A DNA stretch of 32,201 nucleotides from Oscillospiraceae bacterium (GCA_017469795.1 JAFUFT010000094.1:1-32201), one strand, 5' to 3'; positions 24,070 through 32,140 are shown, numbered from the stretch's first letter. Notes: generated by a model not told the origin, from the letters alone. Translations and numbers: made by a program.

Positions 24070-24732
24070 TCAGACCGAATACCACATGGACACCTTCCCG
24101 CAGACGGTGAACCCGAGAGCGTCGTACAGGGCCAGTGCCGGAGCGTTGGTGGACGCGGCGGTCAGCTCGATCACCGGCCCGGAACACAGGGACAAAAGCG
24201 TCAGCGTCAGATCCCGGCTCAGGCCTCTGCCCCGGTGCTCCGGCAACAGGCCGACGGCGGCCAACTCGTTTTCATGGAGCTCTCCCATGCCGCAGGGGAC
24301 GCCGGCTTCGTCCAGGGCCAGAAAGGCCTTTTGGGACTGCTCATAGATCCGTCGGATCTCCGCCCGGTCATAGGTGGCCGCGCCGGGAACATCGGCAAAG
24401 CAGCGATTGTAGATCCGCTGGTAGATGGCGTCGTTATCCGGGGTCATGGGCTCCAGCCGCATGGGCGCCGCCGGCGGGGGGAGAATCTCCTTCCGGACGT
24501 GCAGCCGAAGCAGATCGTAGGCGTAATCAAATCCTGTCAGGGGTTCCTGTCCCTGCGTGACCAATACAGTCTCCGCGCCGCAGCCCCTGCAGAAGGCGGC
24601 GCATTCATCCGTCAGGGCCGCCAGATCCCGGACGGTCAGCAGCCGGATATAGGCCACGGAACGGTGGGGGATTTCTTTCAGAATCAGCGAAGCCGTGCCG
24701 CCGGAGCCCATGAAAACGGGAATATTCCGCAT
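24070..24732 (-). CDS. GNAT-family N-acetyltransferase
   Basis: A 220-residue cytosolic acetyltransferase. The acetyl-CoA-binding motif 'GLLPEHRGRGLSRDLT' spans 161-175 (Arg167-Gly168-Arg169-Gly170), followed by 'LTAASTNAPALALYDALGF', the usual motif B. Residues 1-90 form an extra N-terminal domain that I do not recognise; it may be a second, degenerate GNAT repeat. The substrate is unknown. It has its own extended -10 promoter, diverges from carD, and ends only four bases short of the preQ1 operon promoter -35. Confidence 0.85.
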   Translation of the reverse strand: MRNIPVFMGSGGTASLILKEIPHRSVAYIRLLTVRDLAALTDECAAFCRGCGAETVLVTQGQEPLTGFDYAYDLLRLHVRKEILPPPAAPMRLEPMTPDNDAIYQRIYNRCFADVPGAATYDRAEIRRIYEQSQKAFLALDEAGVPCGMGELHENELAAVGLLPEHRGRGLSRDLTLTLLSLCSGPVIELTAASTNAPALALYDALGFTVCGKVSMWYSV

Positions 24733-24759
24733 GGCCGGTCACCTGCCTTTCGAGGAGGG

Positions 24760-24768
24760 ATTATACCA
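24760..24768 (-). promoter_or_regulatory. Extended -10 promoter of the GNAT gene
   Basis: TGGTATAAT on the minus strand (24768-24760) combines TATAAT with an upstream TGn. The -35 region (TAGATT) is weak, as expected for an extended -10 promoter. The ribosome binding site is poor. Confidence 0.6.
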
Positions 24769-24787
24769 TGAAACCATGGAAAAATCT

Positions 24788-24802
24788 ATGTCCCGGGGAC
24801 AT
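24788..24802. promoter_or_regulatory. Palindrome between divergent GNAT and carD promoters
   Basis: ATGTCCC (24788-24794) and GGGACAT (24796-24802) form a perfect inverted repeat with one central base. It lies just upstream of the -35 regions of both divergent genes, so it is a candidate shared operator. On the plus strand five T follow, so a small terminator-like hairpin is also possible. Confidence 0.4.
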
Positions 24803-24809
24803 TTTTCCC

Positions 24810-24838
24810 TTACATCAGGCGGAAAACTATGCTATAAT
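24810..24838 (+). promoter_or_regulatory. carD promoter
   Basis: TTACAT (24810-24815), a 17-base spacer and a perfect TATAAT (24833-24838), about 49 bases upstream of the start codon. Confidence 0.78.
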
Positions 24839-24886
24839 AAGAATACAAACGGAATGGAATTGTGCGACGGAATTATGGAGGCAGAA

Positions 24887-25411
24887 ATGGCGGAACTGAA
24901 TTTGAAGATCGGAGATCATGTTCACTACGGAGCCCACGGCGTTTGCCGTGTTTGCGGGCAGGAAAAGAAAAACTTCGGCGGAAAAGAGGAACTGTATTTT
25001 ACCCTTCGGCCTACGGGCAGCGAGAATATCCTTCTGTATCTCCCGGCCAATGCAGAACCTGAAAAGGTCAGACTGCGCCGGCTCCTCTCCAAAGAGCAGA
25101 TCCTCCAGCTGATTCGGGAGGCCCAGGAGCACCCGGCCCATTGGATTTCGGACAACAAAGCCCGGCGGGAGACCTTCTCCAAAATCCTCCGGGGAGGAGA
25201 TACGATGGAACTGATCGATATGCTCCGGAATATCTATATCCACCGGGAGGAGCTGCCCCAGGGGAAACAGCTCCCTATGAGCGATCAGGAAATGATGACT
25301 GCAGCGCAGCGCCAGCTCCACAGCGAGATGGCCTATGTGCTGGATCTGGACGAGAAGCAGGTGCTTCCCTTTGTCCTCAATATGGTGGGTGCGGAGGAAA
25401 AAAGCGTATAG
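24887..25411 (+). CDS. CarD-family transcription regulator
   Basis: A 174-residue protein with an N-terminal RNA-polymerase-interacting domain like that of CarD and TRCF: 'LKIGDHVHYGAHGVCRV' at 6-22, then a Tudor-like sheet to about residue 65, then a helical C-terminal domain. CarD-type proteins bind the RNA polymerase beta subunit and stabilise or regulate open complexes, often at rRNA promoters. The ATG at 24887 was preferred to one at 24875 and to the long upstream ORF because GGAGG (24877-24881) precedes it and the promoter -10 lies at 24833. Cys20 and Cys23 (VCRVC) are close together; a role is not known. Confidence 0.9.
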   Translation: MAELNLKIGDHVHYGAHGVCRVCGQEKKNFGGKEELYFTLRPTGSENILLYLPANAEPEKVRLRRLLSKEQILQLIREAQEHPAHWISDNKARRETFSKILRGGDTMELIDMLRNIYIHREELPQGKQLPMSDQEMMTAAQRQLHSEMAYVLDLDEKQVLPFVLNMVGAEEKSV

Positions 25412-25492
25412 CGACAGCCTTCGATGGATTTTTCCACCGCAGCATGATAATGTGGATGGACAGCTTACAGTTCGAGCGTCCATATTATACGG

Positions 25493-25524
25493 AGCAGCGC
25501 CGCCGGGATTCCGGCGGCGCTGCT
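25493..25524. terminator. Strong GC hairpin between convergent carD and racemase genes
   Basis: A 14-base perfect stem, AGCAGCGCCGCCGG (25493-25506) with its complement at 25511-25524, loop GATT. Neither strand has a U-tract, so it is not a canonical intrinsic terminator, although its position after both stop codons suggests a termination or RNA-stabilising role. Confidence 0.55.
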
Positions 25525-25533
25525 GCTGTATCG

Positions 25534-26628
25534 TTATGACTTGCGGTATACCCGTTCCATATCTTTTACATCCAGCGGACGCAGTTCGATCCGGACGCTG
25601 TCGCCCACTTGGCAGGGAATGTCTGTCACGTCCGCGATGGACTGGACCATGCCGATGTTTCCGACGATGGGTGCCCGGTGTCCTCCGATGGTCACATAGA
25701 CTGGCCGCCGGATGAAATAGGATTTGATCGTGGCCAAAACGGAGATCACGCACTCCCGGAAGCTGGCAGGATCCAGCCGGGAGGGAGCGCTCAGCCCCTG
25801 AAAATGGCCCACGCTGAAAACGGCGATGGTGGTGTCCCGCTTTGCAGTCCAGTCCGCGCAGTAGCCAACGCTGTGCCCTTTGGGAATGTTCCGAACTATC
25901 TCAATTTGAGCCTCGCACCAGCCGATGGGACTGAGGCCGAAATCCCCGCCAAAGCTCAGACGGCCCAGAAGAGACGAACCCAGCCGTACCGCGTCCAGGT
26001 GCATCTCCGGGTATTTGAGAAATGCCGAGGAATTGCAGCAGTGCCGGATACCGGGATCCAGGCCGCGCTTTTTCAGCTGTTCCAGCACCTGCTGAAACTG
26101 GGCAAACTGGGCGCGTGTGGCGGCGTCATTATTGAACGCGCTGTGAAAGTGGGTAAAGGTCCCCTGAACCTCCAACGCAGGATTGTGCCATACTGCGGCC
26201 ATCTCCTCAATCTGACCGGGCAGGAAGCCGTAGCGGCCCATACCGGTGTCGATCTTCACGTGGCAGGGGTACGGGAACCGGTATTCCGGCGCCAGCGCGG
26301 CAATCGCCCCGGCGGTTTCCGTGCTGCCCACGCACAGGACAGCGCCCGCCGCCATCAGTTCCCGCAGTTCCGCCTCCAGCCGGGTCTCCCGCAGCATCAG
26401 GATCTCCTCCCGAGTGAAGCCGCCCTGCCGGAGGGCGGTGGCCTCCGAGGGATCTGCCACGGCAAACCGGGTCACGCCGCTCTCCCGGAGCGTTTCCGCC
26501 ATGGGCAGGAGACCAAGACCGTAGCCGTTCCCCTTGACCACGCCGTAAACGGCGGCAGAACCGGCCTTTTCCACCAGGATCTGCGCATTCCGGGCCAGAA
26601 GGCCCAGATCGACCACATACTGTTTCAT
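25534..26628 (-). CDS. Alanine racemase-family PLP enzyme (divergent)
   Basis: A 364-residue fold-type III PLP enzyme. Lys32 in 'VVKGNGYGLG' is the PLP lysine, 'KIDTGMGRYGF' and 'HCCNSSA' line the pocket, and Tyr256 in 'VGYCADW' is at the position of the second catalytic base. It departs from standard Alr: His after KIDTGM is Gly, and the usual CMDM/CMDQ loop reads GMVQSIADVT, losing that Asp. It might therefore be a paralogue with altered substrate (serine or another amino acid), or a second Alr. It overlaps the FemAB gene (ATGA), so D-amino acid supply to the cell wall is likely its context (inference). Confidence 0.8.
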   Translation of the reverse strand: MKQYVVDLGLLARNAQILVEKAGSAAVYGVVKGNGYGLGLLPMAETLRESGVTRFAVADPSEATALRQGGFTREEILMLRETRLEAELRELMAAGAVLCVGSTETAGAIAALAPEYRFPYPCHVKIDTGMGRYGFLPGQIEEMAAVWHNPALEVQGTFTHFHSAFNNDAATRAQFAQFQQVLEQLKKRGLDPGIRHCCNSSAFLKYPEMHLDAVRLGSSLLGRLSFGGDFGLSPIGWCEAQIEIVRNIPKGHSVGYCADWTAKRDTTIAVFSVGHFQGLSAPSRLDPASFRECVISVLATIKSYFIRRPVYVTIGGHRAPIVGNIGMVQSIADVTDIPCQVGDSVRIELRPLDVKDMERVYRKS

Positions 26629-27689
26629 TCTTTTTTACCCTTGAGCATGTAGAGTTTGTACCGCAGGCCCATAAAGATGGGCTTGCCGGTGTTGATGAAC
26701 CAGTTGATAAAGGGCTTCAGGACCATGTCCATCTCTCCTACGAACTCCACATAGTCCCCGCCGAAGCCTAGCTTGAACTTGTACAGCCCGTAGAGGGGAT
26801 GATCCTCCCCCACCTGACCGGGAACGCCCCGGAAATCATAGAGCCGGCAGCCCTGTTCCACCGCCCACTCGATCATGTTCCACTGGAGCATGTAGTTGGG
26901 CATCAGGTTCCGATGCTCGTTGGAGGAGGCGCCGTAGAGATACCACACCTTGTCCCCAAACCAGATGGCCAGGGTACCCGCGATGGCCTGACCTTCGTAG
27001 TATGCCATGTACAGCCGGCAGTGCTCTCCCAGATTATCCAGCATGTTTTCAAAATAGCTGGCGTCCCGGGTGACGAATCCGTCCCGGAGACCGGTCTCCA
27101 GCATGAGACGGGCGAAGTCCGGCACGGCCTCCTTGCCACAGATCTTCGTGGTGACGCCTTTTTTCGCGCCGGTACGGACTTTCCGCCGGGTTGACTGGGG
27201 CAGGGCCATGAGCAGTTCATCGGCGGTCTTGCCGGCGGTGTCCAGCCGGAACACGTACTGGGGCTGGATGGCGTCAAATTCCTCGCCGCAGCCGGTGAGC
27301 TTGAAGCCCAGAGACTCCAGAATCTCCCGGTAGGCAGTCTCCTCAGAGGACACGTCCGGGTCGATCTTGATGACGTAAGAGTGATGCTTTTTTGCCAGCT
27401 TTTTCGCACCATCCACCAGATCCGCCAGGGTTTCCCGGTCGTCCAGGTCGGTGACAGGGCCCCGGCAGGCGTACATCATGGTAAAGGGCAGTCCGGGGAT
27501 GATCTTCCGGATCAGCACGGCCATGGAGCCTTTGATGGCGCCGCTGGCGTCCCGAGAGACAATGGCTTCCCACTGCCACATGGGCTTCTGCTTGCCCCAG
27601 AGATGGCTCTGGGCAAAATGTCCCTTGGGGTGGGATTGGATAAAGGCTTCATATTCGGGGATTTGTTCCTGTTTCAGAATCTCAGACAT
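26625..27689 (-). CDS. FemAB/FemX-type peptidoglycan aminoacyltransferase
   Basis: A 354-residue enzyme with two GNAT-like halves that transfers an amino acid from aminoacyl-tRNA to the lipid II stem peptide, starting an interpeptide bridge. 'FAQSHLWGKQKPMWQWEAI' at about 25-43, 'LPQSTRRKVRTGAKKG' in the middle and 'YGASSNEHRNLMPNYMLQWNMIEWA' with 'YDFRGV' later are typical. The amino acid used is not predictable. Fifty-five bases separate it from the upstream gene, with a possible TATAAT just before its ribosome binding site, so it may have its own promoter. It overlaps the racemase gene in an ATGA. Confidence 0.9.
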   Translation of the reverse strand: MSEILKQEQIPEYEAFIQSHPKGHFAQSHLWGKQKPMWQWEAIVSRDASGAIKGSMAVLIRKIIPGLPFTMMYACRGPVTDLDDRETLADLVDGAKKLAKKHHSYVIKIDPDVSSEETAYREILESLGFKLTGCGEEFDAIQPQYVFRLDTAGKTADELLMALPQSTRRKVRTGAKKGVTTKICGKEAVPDFARLMLETGLRDGFVTRDASYFENMLDNLGEHCRLYMAYYEGQAIAGTLAIWFGDKVWYLYGASSNEHRNLMPNYMLQWNMIEWAVEQGCRLYDFRGVPGQVGEDHPLYGLYKFKLGFGGDYVEFVGEMDMVLKPFINWFINTGKPIFMGLRYKLYMLKGKKE

Positions 27690-27744
27690 AAATCATTCTA
27701 CTCCAATTATATTGTGATTCCGCCCAAAGCGGGAGTTTACATAA

Positions 27745-28446
27745 TTACATACAGGCTTCCACCAGACCACACCAGATATCACGGCCGGAGCGGTAGTCCT
27801 GCCACATGTGTTCCGGATGCCACTGGACGCCCAGGAAGAATCTTAGGCCGGGCTGTTCAACGGCTTCGATCAGTCCGTCCTCCGCCAGCGCGGAGACCTG
27901 GAAACCGGGAGCCGGATCCAGCACTGCCTGATGGTGCATGCTGTTGACGGAGATGTGATCCCGCTTCACCAGGGAATACAGCAGGCTGTTTCGTTCGATG
28001 GCCACCTGATGATGGGGCAGGTTGTAGGGCATCTCCTGCCGGTGGACCACAGCAGAGGGACGCTGGGTGGGCAGGTCCTGATAGAGGGTGCCGCCGCAGG
28101 CCACATTCATAACCTGAACGCCCCGGCAGATGCCGAGCACGGGCTTGTCCAGGTCCCGCAGCCGGCGGACCATCCAAAGCTCCTGATTATCCCGGAGTGG
28201 GGCCTGATAGCCGCATTCCGGGATCTTTTCCTGCCCGAAGAATGCCGGATCCACATCCTGCCCGCCGGAAAAGACGAACCCGTCGTAGAGCCGGCAGTAT
28301 TCTTCCCACAGACTTTCGTCGTCCGTCAGGCTCAGCAGCACGGGGATCCCGCCGGCCTGTTCCACGCCCCGAAAGTACAGGGGGTTGATCCAGAAAACCT
28401 GTTTTTCACTGTTATATAGCGGCAGTACGCCGATTTTTGGGTGCAT
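27745..28446 (-). CDS. Class I glutamine-amidotransferase-like hydrolase (peptidase C26 / PuuD type)
   Basis: A 233-residue cytosolic enzyme with the complete triad: Cys107 in 'GICRGVQ', His210 and Glu212 in 'GVQWHPE'. 'FSGGQDVDP' (59-67) supports the gamma-glutamyl hydrolase branch, which cleaves gamma-glutamyl amides such as gamma-glutamyl-GABA. The substrate here is unknown. AAAGGAAG precedes the ATG. Its stand next to an ATP-grasp ligase and a transglutaminase-like gene suggests that it cleaves or edits a gamma-glutamyl bond made by them (inference). Confidence 0.88.
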   Translation of the reverse strand: MHPKIGVLPLYNSEKQVFWINPLYFRGVEQAGGIPVLLSLTDDESLWEEYCRLYDGFVFSGGQDVDPAFFGQEKIPECGYQAPLRDNQELWMVRRLRDLDKPVLGICRGVQVMNVACGGTLYQDLPTQRPSAVVHRQEMPYNLPHHQVAIERNSLLYSLVKRDHISVNSMHHQAVLDPAPGFQVSALAEDGLIEAVEQPGLRFFLGVQWHPEHMWQDYRSGRDIWCGLVEACM

Positions 28447-28468
28447 GTTGATCTTCCTTTTTCTGTTG

Positions 28469-29284
28469 TCAGGCGCGGGGAACGGTGTCCCGGACCCGGA
28501 TCACGTGCTCGGTGACCTGGGCGGTGAACTCACGGGTTTGGGTTACGGTCCCGGTGGGGTCCAGGAAAACGTCCCTGGTCTTGGCGCAGGCGCCCCGGTC
28601 GGGGCCGTTGGCAATCTTTAGGTAGCCTTCCTCCACCACGCCGCCGGTGGTGGGATCCAGAGCCCGCCAGGCATCGCCGCAGTAGACCTCCACCCAGCTG
28701 TGCCCCTGGGACACGCCCACGGCCAGACCGCCTACGAACCGGGCGGCAATGCCCGAAAGCCGCAGAAGAGTCAGCAACACGTGGCTCAGATCCCGGGCGT
28801 CGCCCCGACCGGAGGAGAGCGCCTCTGCGGCGGTGCGGTTTGGGGTGGAATCGGTGGCAGCAGGGACGTGGGTCATGGAACGATACACCAGGTCACAGAG
28901 CTGGAGTGCCCGGTTCCAGGGATCCTCGGACAGGGAGGCGGATTCCAGAATCCGCTCCATTTCCCGGGTGGGCCGGGTGAGCCGGGTGGGGTAGAGGTAG
29001 ATCCGGTCCAGCGGTTCATGGATCAGGTATTTGGAGCACAGCACGAATCCGGTGGCGGTCACCGTAAATTCGGTGTGCTTTTTGTCCACCGTTCCGGTAT
29101 ACATGCCGTTGCCGAACACGTCGCTGATGCAGTTCATGGCGGTGTAAGGTGTCACCGTGAGCTTCTGGGCATAGGAGCGCTGGAAGGGATAGGTACCCGG
29201 CATGCACCGCAAGAGGAAATTGTGCTTGGTGATGGGGCTGGAAAACGTCTGATGGACGCTGTAGGTAAACGCGTACTTTTTCAT
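28469..29284 (-). CDS. Transglutaminase-fold protein lacking the catalytic Cys
   Basis: A 271-residue protein with the bacterial transglutaminase N-terminal beta region (about 1-110) and core domain. The conserved G-x-C-[RQ]-D-x-[AS]-H motif reads 'GDARDLSH', with Ala163 where the nucleophilic Cys should be; the codon is GCC. The other two triad residues are present: His195 in 'GHSWVEVY' and Asp210 in 'DPTTG'. No nearby Cys can replace it (Cys202 is far along the sheet). It has no signal peptide. It is predicted to bind or present a peptide without catalysis. It lies 12 bases downstream of the ATP-grasp gene, the usual partner of such proteins. Confidence 0.9.
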   Translation of the reverse strand: MKKYAFTYSVHQTFSSPITKHNFLLRCMPGTYPFQRSYAQKLTVTPYTAMNCISDVFGNGMYTGTVDKKHTEFTVTATGFVLCSKYLIHEPLDRIYLYPTRLTRPTREMERILESASLSEDPWNRALQLCDLVYRSMTHVPAATDSTPNRTAAEALSSGRGDARDLSHVLLTLLRLSGIAARFVGGLAVGVSQGHSWVEVYCGDAWRALDPTTGGVVEEGYLKIANGPDRGACAKTRDVFLDPTGTVTQTREFTAQVTEHVIRVRDTVPRA

Positions 29285-29296
29285 GAGTTCCCCTCC

Positions 29297-30619
29297 TTAT
29301 TCCGCCATGACCCAGGTGTCCTTGAAGCCCACCGTGGCGCTGCCGTCAGGGTGGTGAACCGTGAAGCGGCTCAGGCCGCCCATCCAGACCCGGATGGAGT
29401 CGGAGTGAACCGTATAGGCCCGGAAATCGCATCGGGCAGGGACCGTCTCGCCGCCGGAGGTATAGACCGGGACTTTCTCCACGTCCAGGATCTCCTGGGC
29501 CATAAACCGCCGGGGATCTGCCTCAATGGCGGCGGCGAGCTGCCTGCGCTGATTGGCGGAGAGAATGGTGCCGCGGATGGCGGCTGTGCGCCGGTCACCG
29601 GCCACGTCCTTAAAGAACAGCCGGTCCATATGGGACAGGATGTAGTCCCGCTGATCCGGATACCAGGGCAGATAGGTGGGGACGTTGGGCAGCAGCGGCT
29701 CCTCGTCCAGATAATATCGGATCATGGCGGGGATAAAGGCGTAAAGGCCCCGGTCCTCCGCCAGGCCGCAGCCCGGCGCATTGAGGATGGCCACATTTCC
29801 CGCAGCGTAGACCTCCATGAGGTGGGGCACGCCGCTGGTGGATTTCTCGTCAAAGCAGAGCGGATCGAGCATCTGGTCCATGAGCATCCGGTGGAGGATG
29901 GATACCCGCTGGAATCCGCCGCCGGGGGACCGGAAGTAGATCTTGTTGTCCATGACGATCAGATCCTCCGCCGAGGCCACATGGGCGCCGGTGAGGGAGG
30001 CCATATATTGCAGTTCAAAGGTGGTCAGCGAATCCTCCCGCTCCCGCAGCAGCACGATGACCCCGTCCGCCAGGGCCGGATTGTCCTCATAGATATCCTC
30101 ATAGAGCTGACGCAGCAGGATGTCCAGACCGCAGTTGTCGCAAAGGCCCGGAACCTCATAGGCGTCAGGTTCCATTTCCCTGCATAGCTTCCTGGCGAAG
30201 TGAGGATAGGTCATGCCGTCCGGCACGGAAAAGCTATCCTCCATGGCGTACCACTTGCCGTCGGTGGTGCGGATCAAATCTGTAGCGGAGATATGCGTAT
30301 AGATCTGCTTGACCGGCGTCAGATTCATGACCTCCGGTGCGAAGTCCGGCGAGGAAAAGACGAACTCCTCCGGCACGATGCCGTCCCGGATGATCATCCG
30401 GTCCTTGTAGATGTCGCACAGAAACTGGTTCAGTGCGTTGATCCGTTGGATCAGGCCCTGTTCCAGCATCGTGAACTCCGCTCCGGGGAGGATCCGGGGC
30501 GTGGGATCGAAAGGCGCGTCTGCAAACTGCCGGTCGCCCTTGCGCGTCACAAAGAACCGTGCACCGTGCTCCTGCATCCAGGCATTGACCCGCCGGCTGG
30601 CGGTAGAAAGGTCCCGCAT
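29297..30619 (-). CDS. Circularly permuted ATP-grasp protein (type 2), putative peptide ligase
   Basis: A 440-residue protein of the circularly permuted ATP-grasp family (DUF404/407 group). The N-terminal part has 'LNQFLCDIYKDRMIIRDGIVPEEFVF', then 'LPGAEFTML', and the C-terminal part carries 'DGVIVLLREREDS', 'GLYAFIPAMIRYYLDEEPLLPNVPTYLP' and 'RCDFRAYTVHSDSIRVWMGGL', all family-typical. Such enzymes are predicted to form amide bonds with ATP, usually beside an alpha-E (DUF403) protein and a transglutaminase. No alpha-E protein is in the window. GAGGAGG precedes the ATG. It is the promoter-proximal gene of the run. Confidence 0.92.
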   Translation of the reverse strand: MRDLSTASRRVNAWMQEHGARFFVTRKGDRQFADAPFDPTPRILPGAEFTMLEQGLIQRINALNQFLCDIYKDRMIIRDGIVPEEFVFSSPDFAPEVMNLTPVKQIYTHISATDLIRTTDGKWYAMEDSFSVPDGMTYPHFARKLCREMEPDAYEVPGLCDNCGLDILLRQLYEDIYEDNPALADGVIVLLREREDSLTTFELQYMASLTGAHVASAEDLIVMDNKIYFRSPGGGFQRVSILHRMLMDQMLDPLCFDEKSTSGVPHLMEVYAAGNVAILNAPGCGLAEDRGLYAFIPAMIRYYLDEEPLLPNVPTYLPWYPDQRDYILSHMDRLFFKDVAGDRRTAAIRGTILSANQRRQLAAAIEADPRRFMAQEILDVEKVPVYTSGGETVPARCDFRAYTVHSDSIRVWMGGLSRFTVHHPDGSATVGFKDTWVMAE

Positions 30620-30660
30620 GTCAAAACCTCCTCACAAAAACGCAAATATATACATCTATC

Positions 30661-30689
30661 ATGTTAACACAACCGGAGAAAATATGCAA
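30661..30689 (-). promoter_or_regulatory. Promoter of the ATP-grasp gene run
   Basis: Minus strand: TTGCAT (30689-30684), a 17-base spacer and TAACAT (30666-30661), about 40 bases ahead of the start codon. This divergent gap (30620-30818) holds no gene. On the other side, TATACT at 30767-30772 is a possible -10 for htrA, without a clear -35. Confidence 0.55.
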
Positions 30690-30818
30690 CGGCGGAACAG
30701 AGGGGAAAGAAAAACAATTTCACGAACTGTTCATAAAATGTTAATGCAAAGACGTTGGTTTCCGATTATACTATACACAGAAAACAATTGGCGGTGCAAA
30801 GCGACGGAGGGACGTTCC

Positions 30819-32063
30819 ATGGATCTGGATCCGCGCGGCGAAAAGCGATGCGAATCTCCATATCGGGATTATTACAGCACGGGCGGATGCTACCGTCCGC
30901 CGAAAAGAAGGCGGAGCTACGGATGGCTGGCGGCTGTGCTGGGATTTTTCCTGCTCTGCGCAGCTGCCTACATTGCCATGGACCGACGCGGCGCGCCGCC
31001 GGAGAAGACGATGCCGCAGCGGGAGCTGGAGCAGGTGACTGCTGCGGTCCTTCCGACGGACACAGCGATCCCGGAGGGAACTTCCGCACCCGCGCCCTCG
31101 GCGGAGCCTCTTGCCGGGGAATTCCAGATGACGATCTCCTCTGGCAGCGAACGGAAGATGGAACTGCCGGATATCTATAAAAAGGTGATTCCCAGCGTGG
31201 TCTCCATCACCACGCTTACCTCGGGCGGTACCGCCACAGGCACGGGAATCATCCTGTCCGAGGACGGATATCTTGTGACCAACTATCACGTGATCTCCGG
31301 CGCGGAAGAGATCAAGGCGCTTCTGACCTCCGGGGAGGAATACAGCGCCGTGACTGTAGGCTGGGACGAGACCTCCGATCTGGCGGTGCTGAAGATCGAC
31401 GCCGAGGACCTCACGCCTGCGGAGTTCGGATCCTCGGATTCTATGGAGGTGGGCGACGCGGTGGTGGCCATCGGTGACCCGCTGGGAACGGAGCTGCGGG
31501 GCACCATGACCGACGGCATCATCTGCGGGATCCAGCGGGACGTCCACGTGGGCGACCGCACCATGAGCCTGATGCAGACCAATGCTGCGCTGAATTCCGG
31601 CAATTCCGGCGGTCCCCTGGTGAATATGGCCGGTCAGGTCATCGGTATCAACACCATGAAGCTCAAGTCCAACTATACGCCGGTGGAGGGCATCGGCTTT
31701 GCGATCCCGGTTACGGCTGCCGGCCCGATCCTGGAGGAACTGGCGGAGAAGGGGTATGTCAGCGGCCGGCCAGCCGTGGGATTTTCTCTGGAGGTGCTGT
31801 CTGACCGGCTGCGGCTGTTCTACGATCTGCCCGGCAATTTGTATATCCGGCAGGTTGCGGAGAACTCGGATGCCTACGCCCAGGGCATACGGGCCGGCGA
31901 TGTGATCGTGGCCATCGAGGGAACGGAAGTCTCTACCCTGGATGAATTCAATACCATCAAGAACCAGTTCGAAGCCGGGGACACGGTCACGCTGACGGTG
32001 TTCCACAAAGGCGGGGAGATGGATGTCCGGGTGACGCTGATGGACCGGGCGGATCTTCAGTAA
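30819..32063 (+). CDS. HtrA/DegP-like membrane-anchored serine protease with PDZ domain
   Basis: A 414-residue trypsin-like protease of envelope quality control. Residues 1-34 are cytosolic and basic, 36-53 form one membrane segment, a Pro/Thr/Ala/Glu-rich linker runs to about 115, the protease domain carries His157 ('TNYHVI'), Asp187 ('SDLAVLKI') and Ser263 ('GNSGGPL'), and a PDZ domain covers about 320-410. The ATG at 30819 has GGAGG eight bases upstream; the open frame runs back to 30411 but that part is antisense to the ATP-grasp gene. The last base of its TAA stop is also the inferred end of an antisense group II intron, so the native 3' end has been displaced. Confidence 0.93.
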   Translation: MDLDPRGEKRCESPYRDYYSTGGCYRPPKRRRSYGWLAAVLGFFLLCAAAYIAMDRRGAPPEKTMPQRELEQVTAAVLPTDTAIPEGTSAPAPSAEPLAGEFQMTISSGSERKMELPDIYKKVIPSVVSITTLTSGGTATGTGIILSEDGYLVTNYHVISGAEEIKALLTSGEEYSAVTVGWDETSDLAVLKIDAEDLTPAEFGSSDSMEVGDAVVAIGDPLGTELRGTMTDGIICGIQRDVHVGDRTMSLMQTNAALNSGNSGGPLVNMAGQVIGINTMKLKSNYTPVEGIGFAIPVTAAGPILEELAEKGYVSGRPAVGFSLEVLSDRLRLFYDLPGNLYIRQVAENSDAYAQGIRAGDVIVAIEGTEVSTLDEFNTIKNQFEAGDTVTLTVFHKGGEMDVRVTLMDRADLQ

Positions 32064-32106
32064 TCGGGTAGGAGGTCACCCATTAGTTGAGTGACCGTCC
32101 TCCCAC

Positions 32107-32140
32107 ACCACCGTGCGTACCGTTCGGTACACGGCGGTTC
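32107..32140 (-). ncRNA. Group II intron domain V
   Basis: ACCGCCGTG pairs with CACGGTGGT, the upper TACC/GGTA stem carries a GAAC loop, and a two-base CG bulge follows GGTA. The length is 34 bases, as for canonical domain V. The CGC with a G-U pair at its base is the triad form reported for class C introns. Confidence 0.8.

Noticed and set aside
28700..30187. A 495-codon plus-strand frame opposite the ATP-grasp and transglutaminase genes
   Set aside because: Antisense shadow; both minus-strand proteins carry complete family motifs and good ribosome binding sites.
30724..30732. LexA-like box GAACTGTTC upstream of htrA
   Set aside because: The half-sites are one base apart, not the four needed for the Gram-positive LexA site, so it is probably chance.
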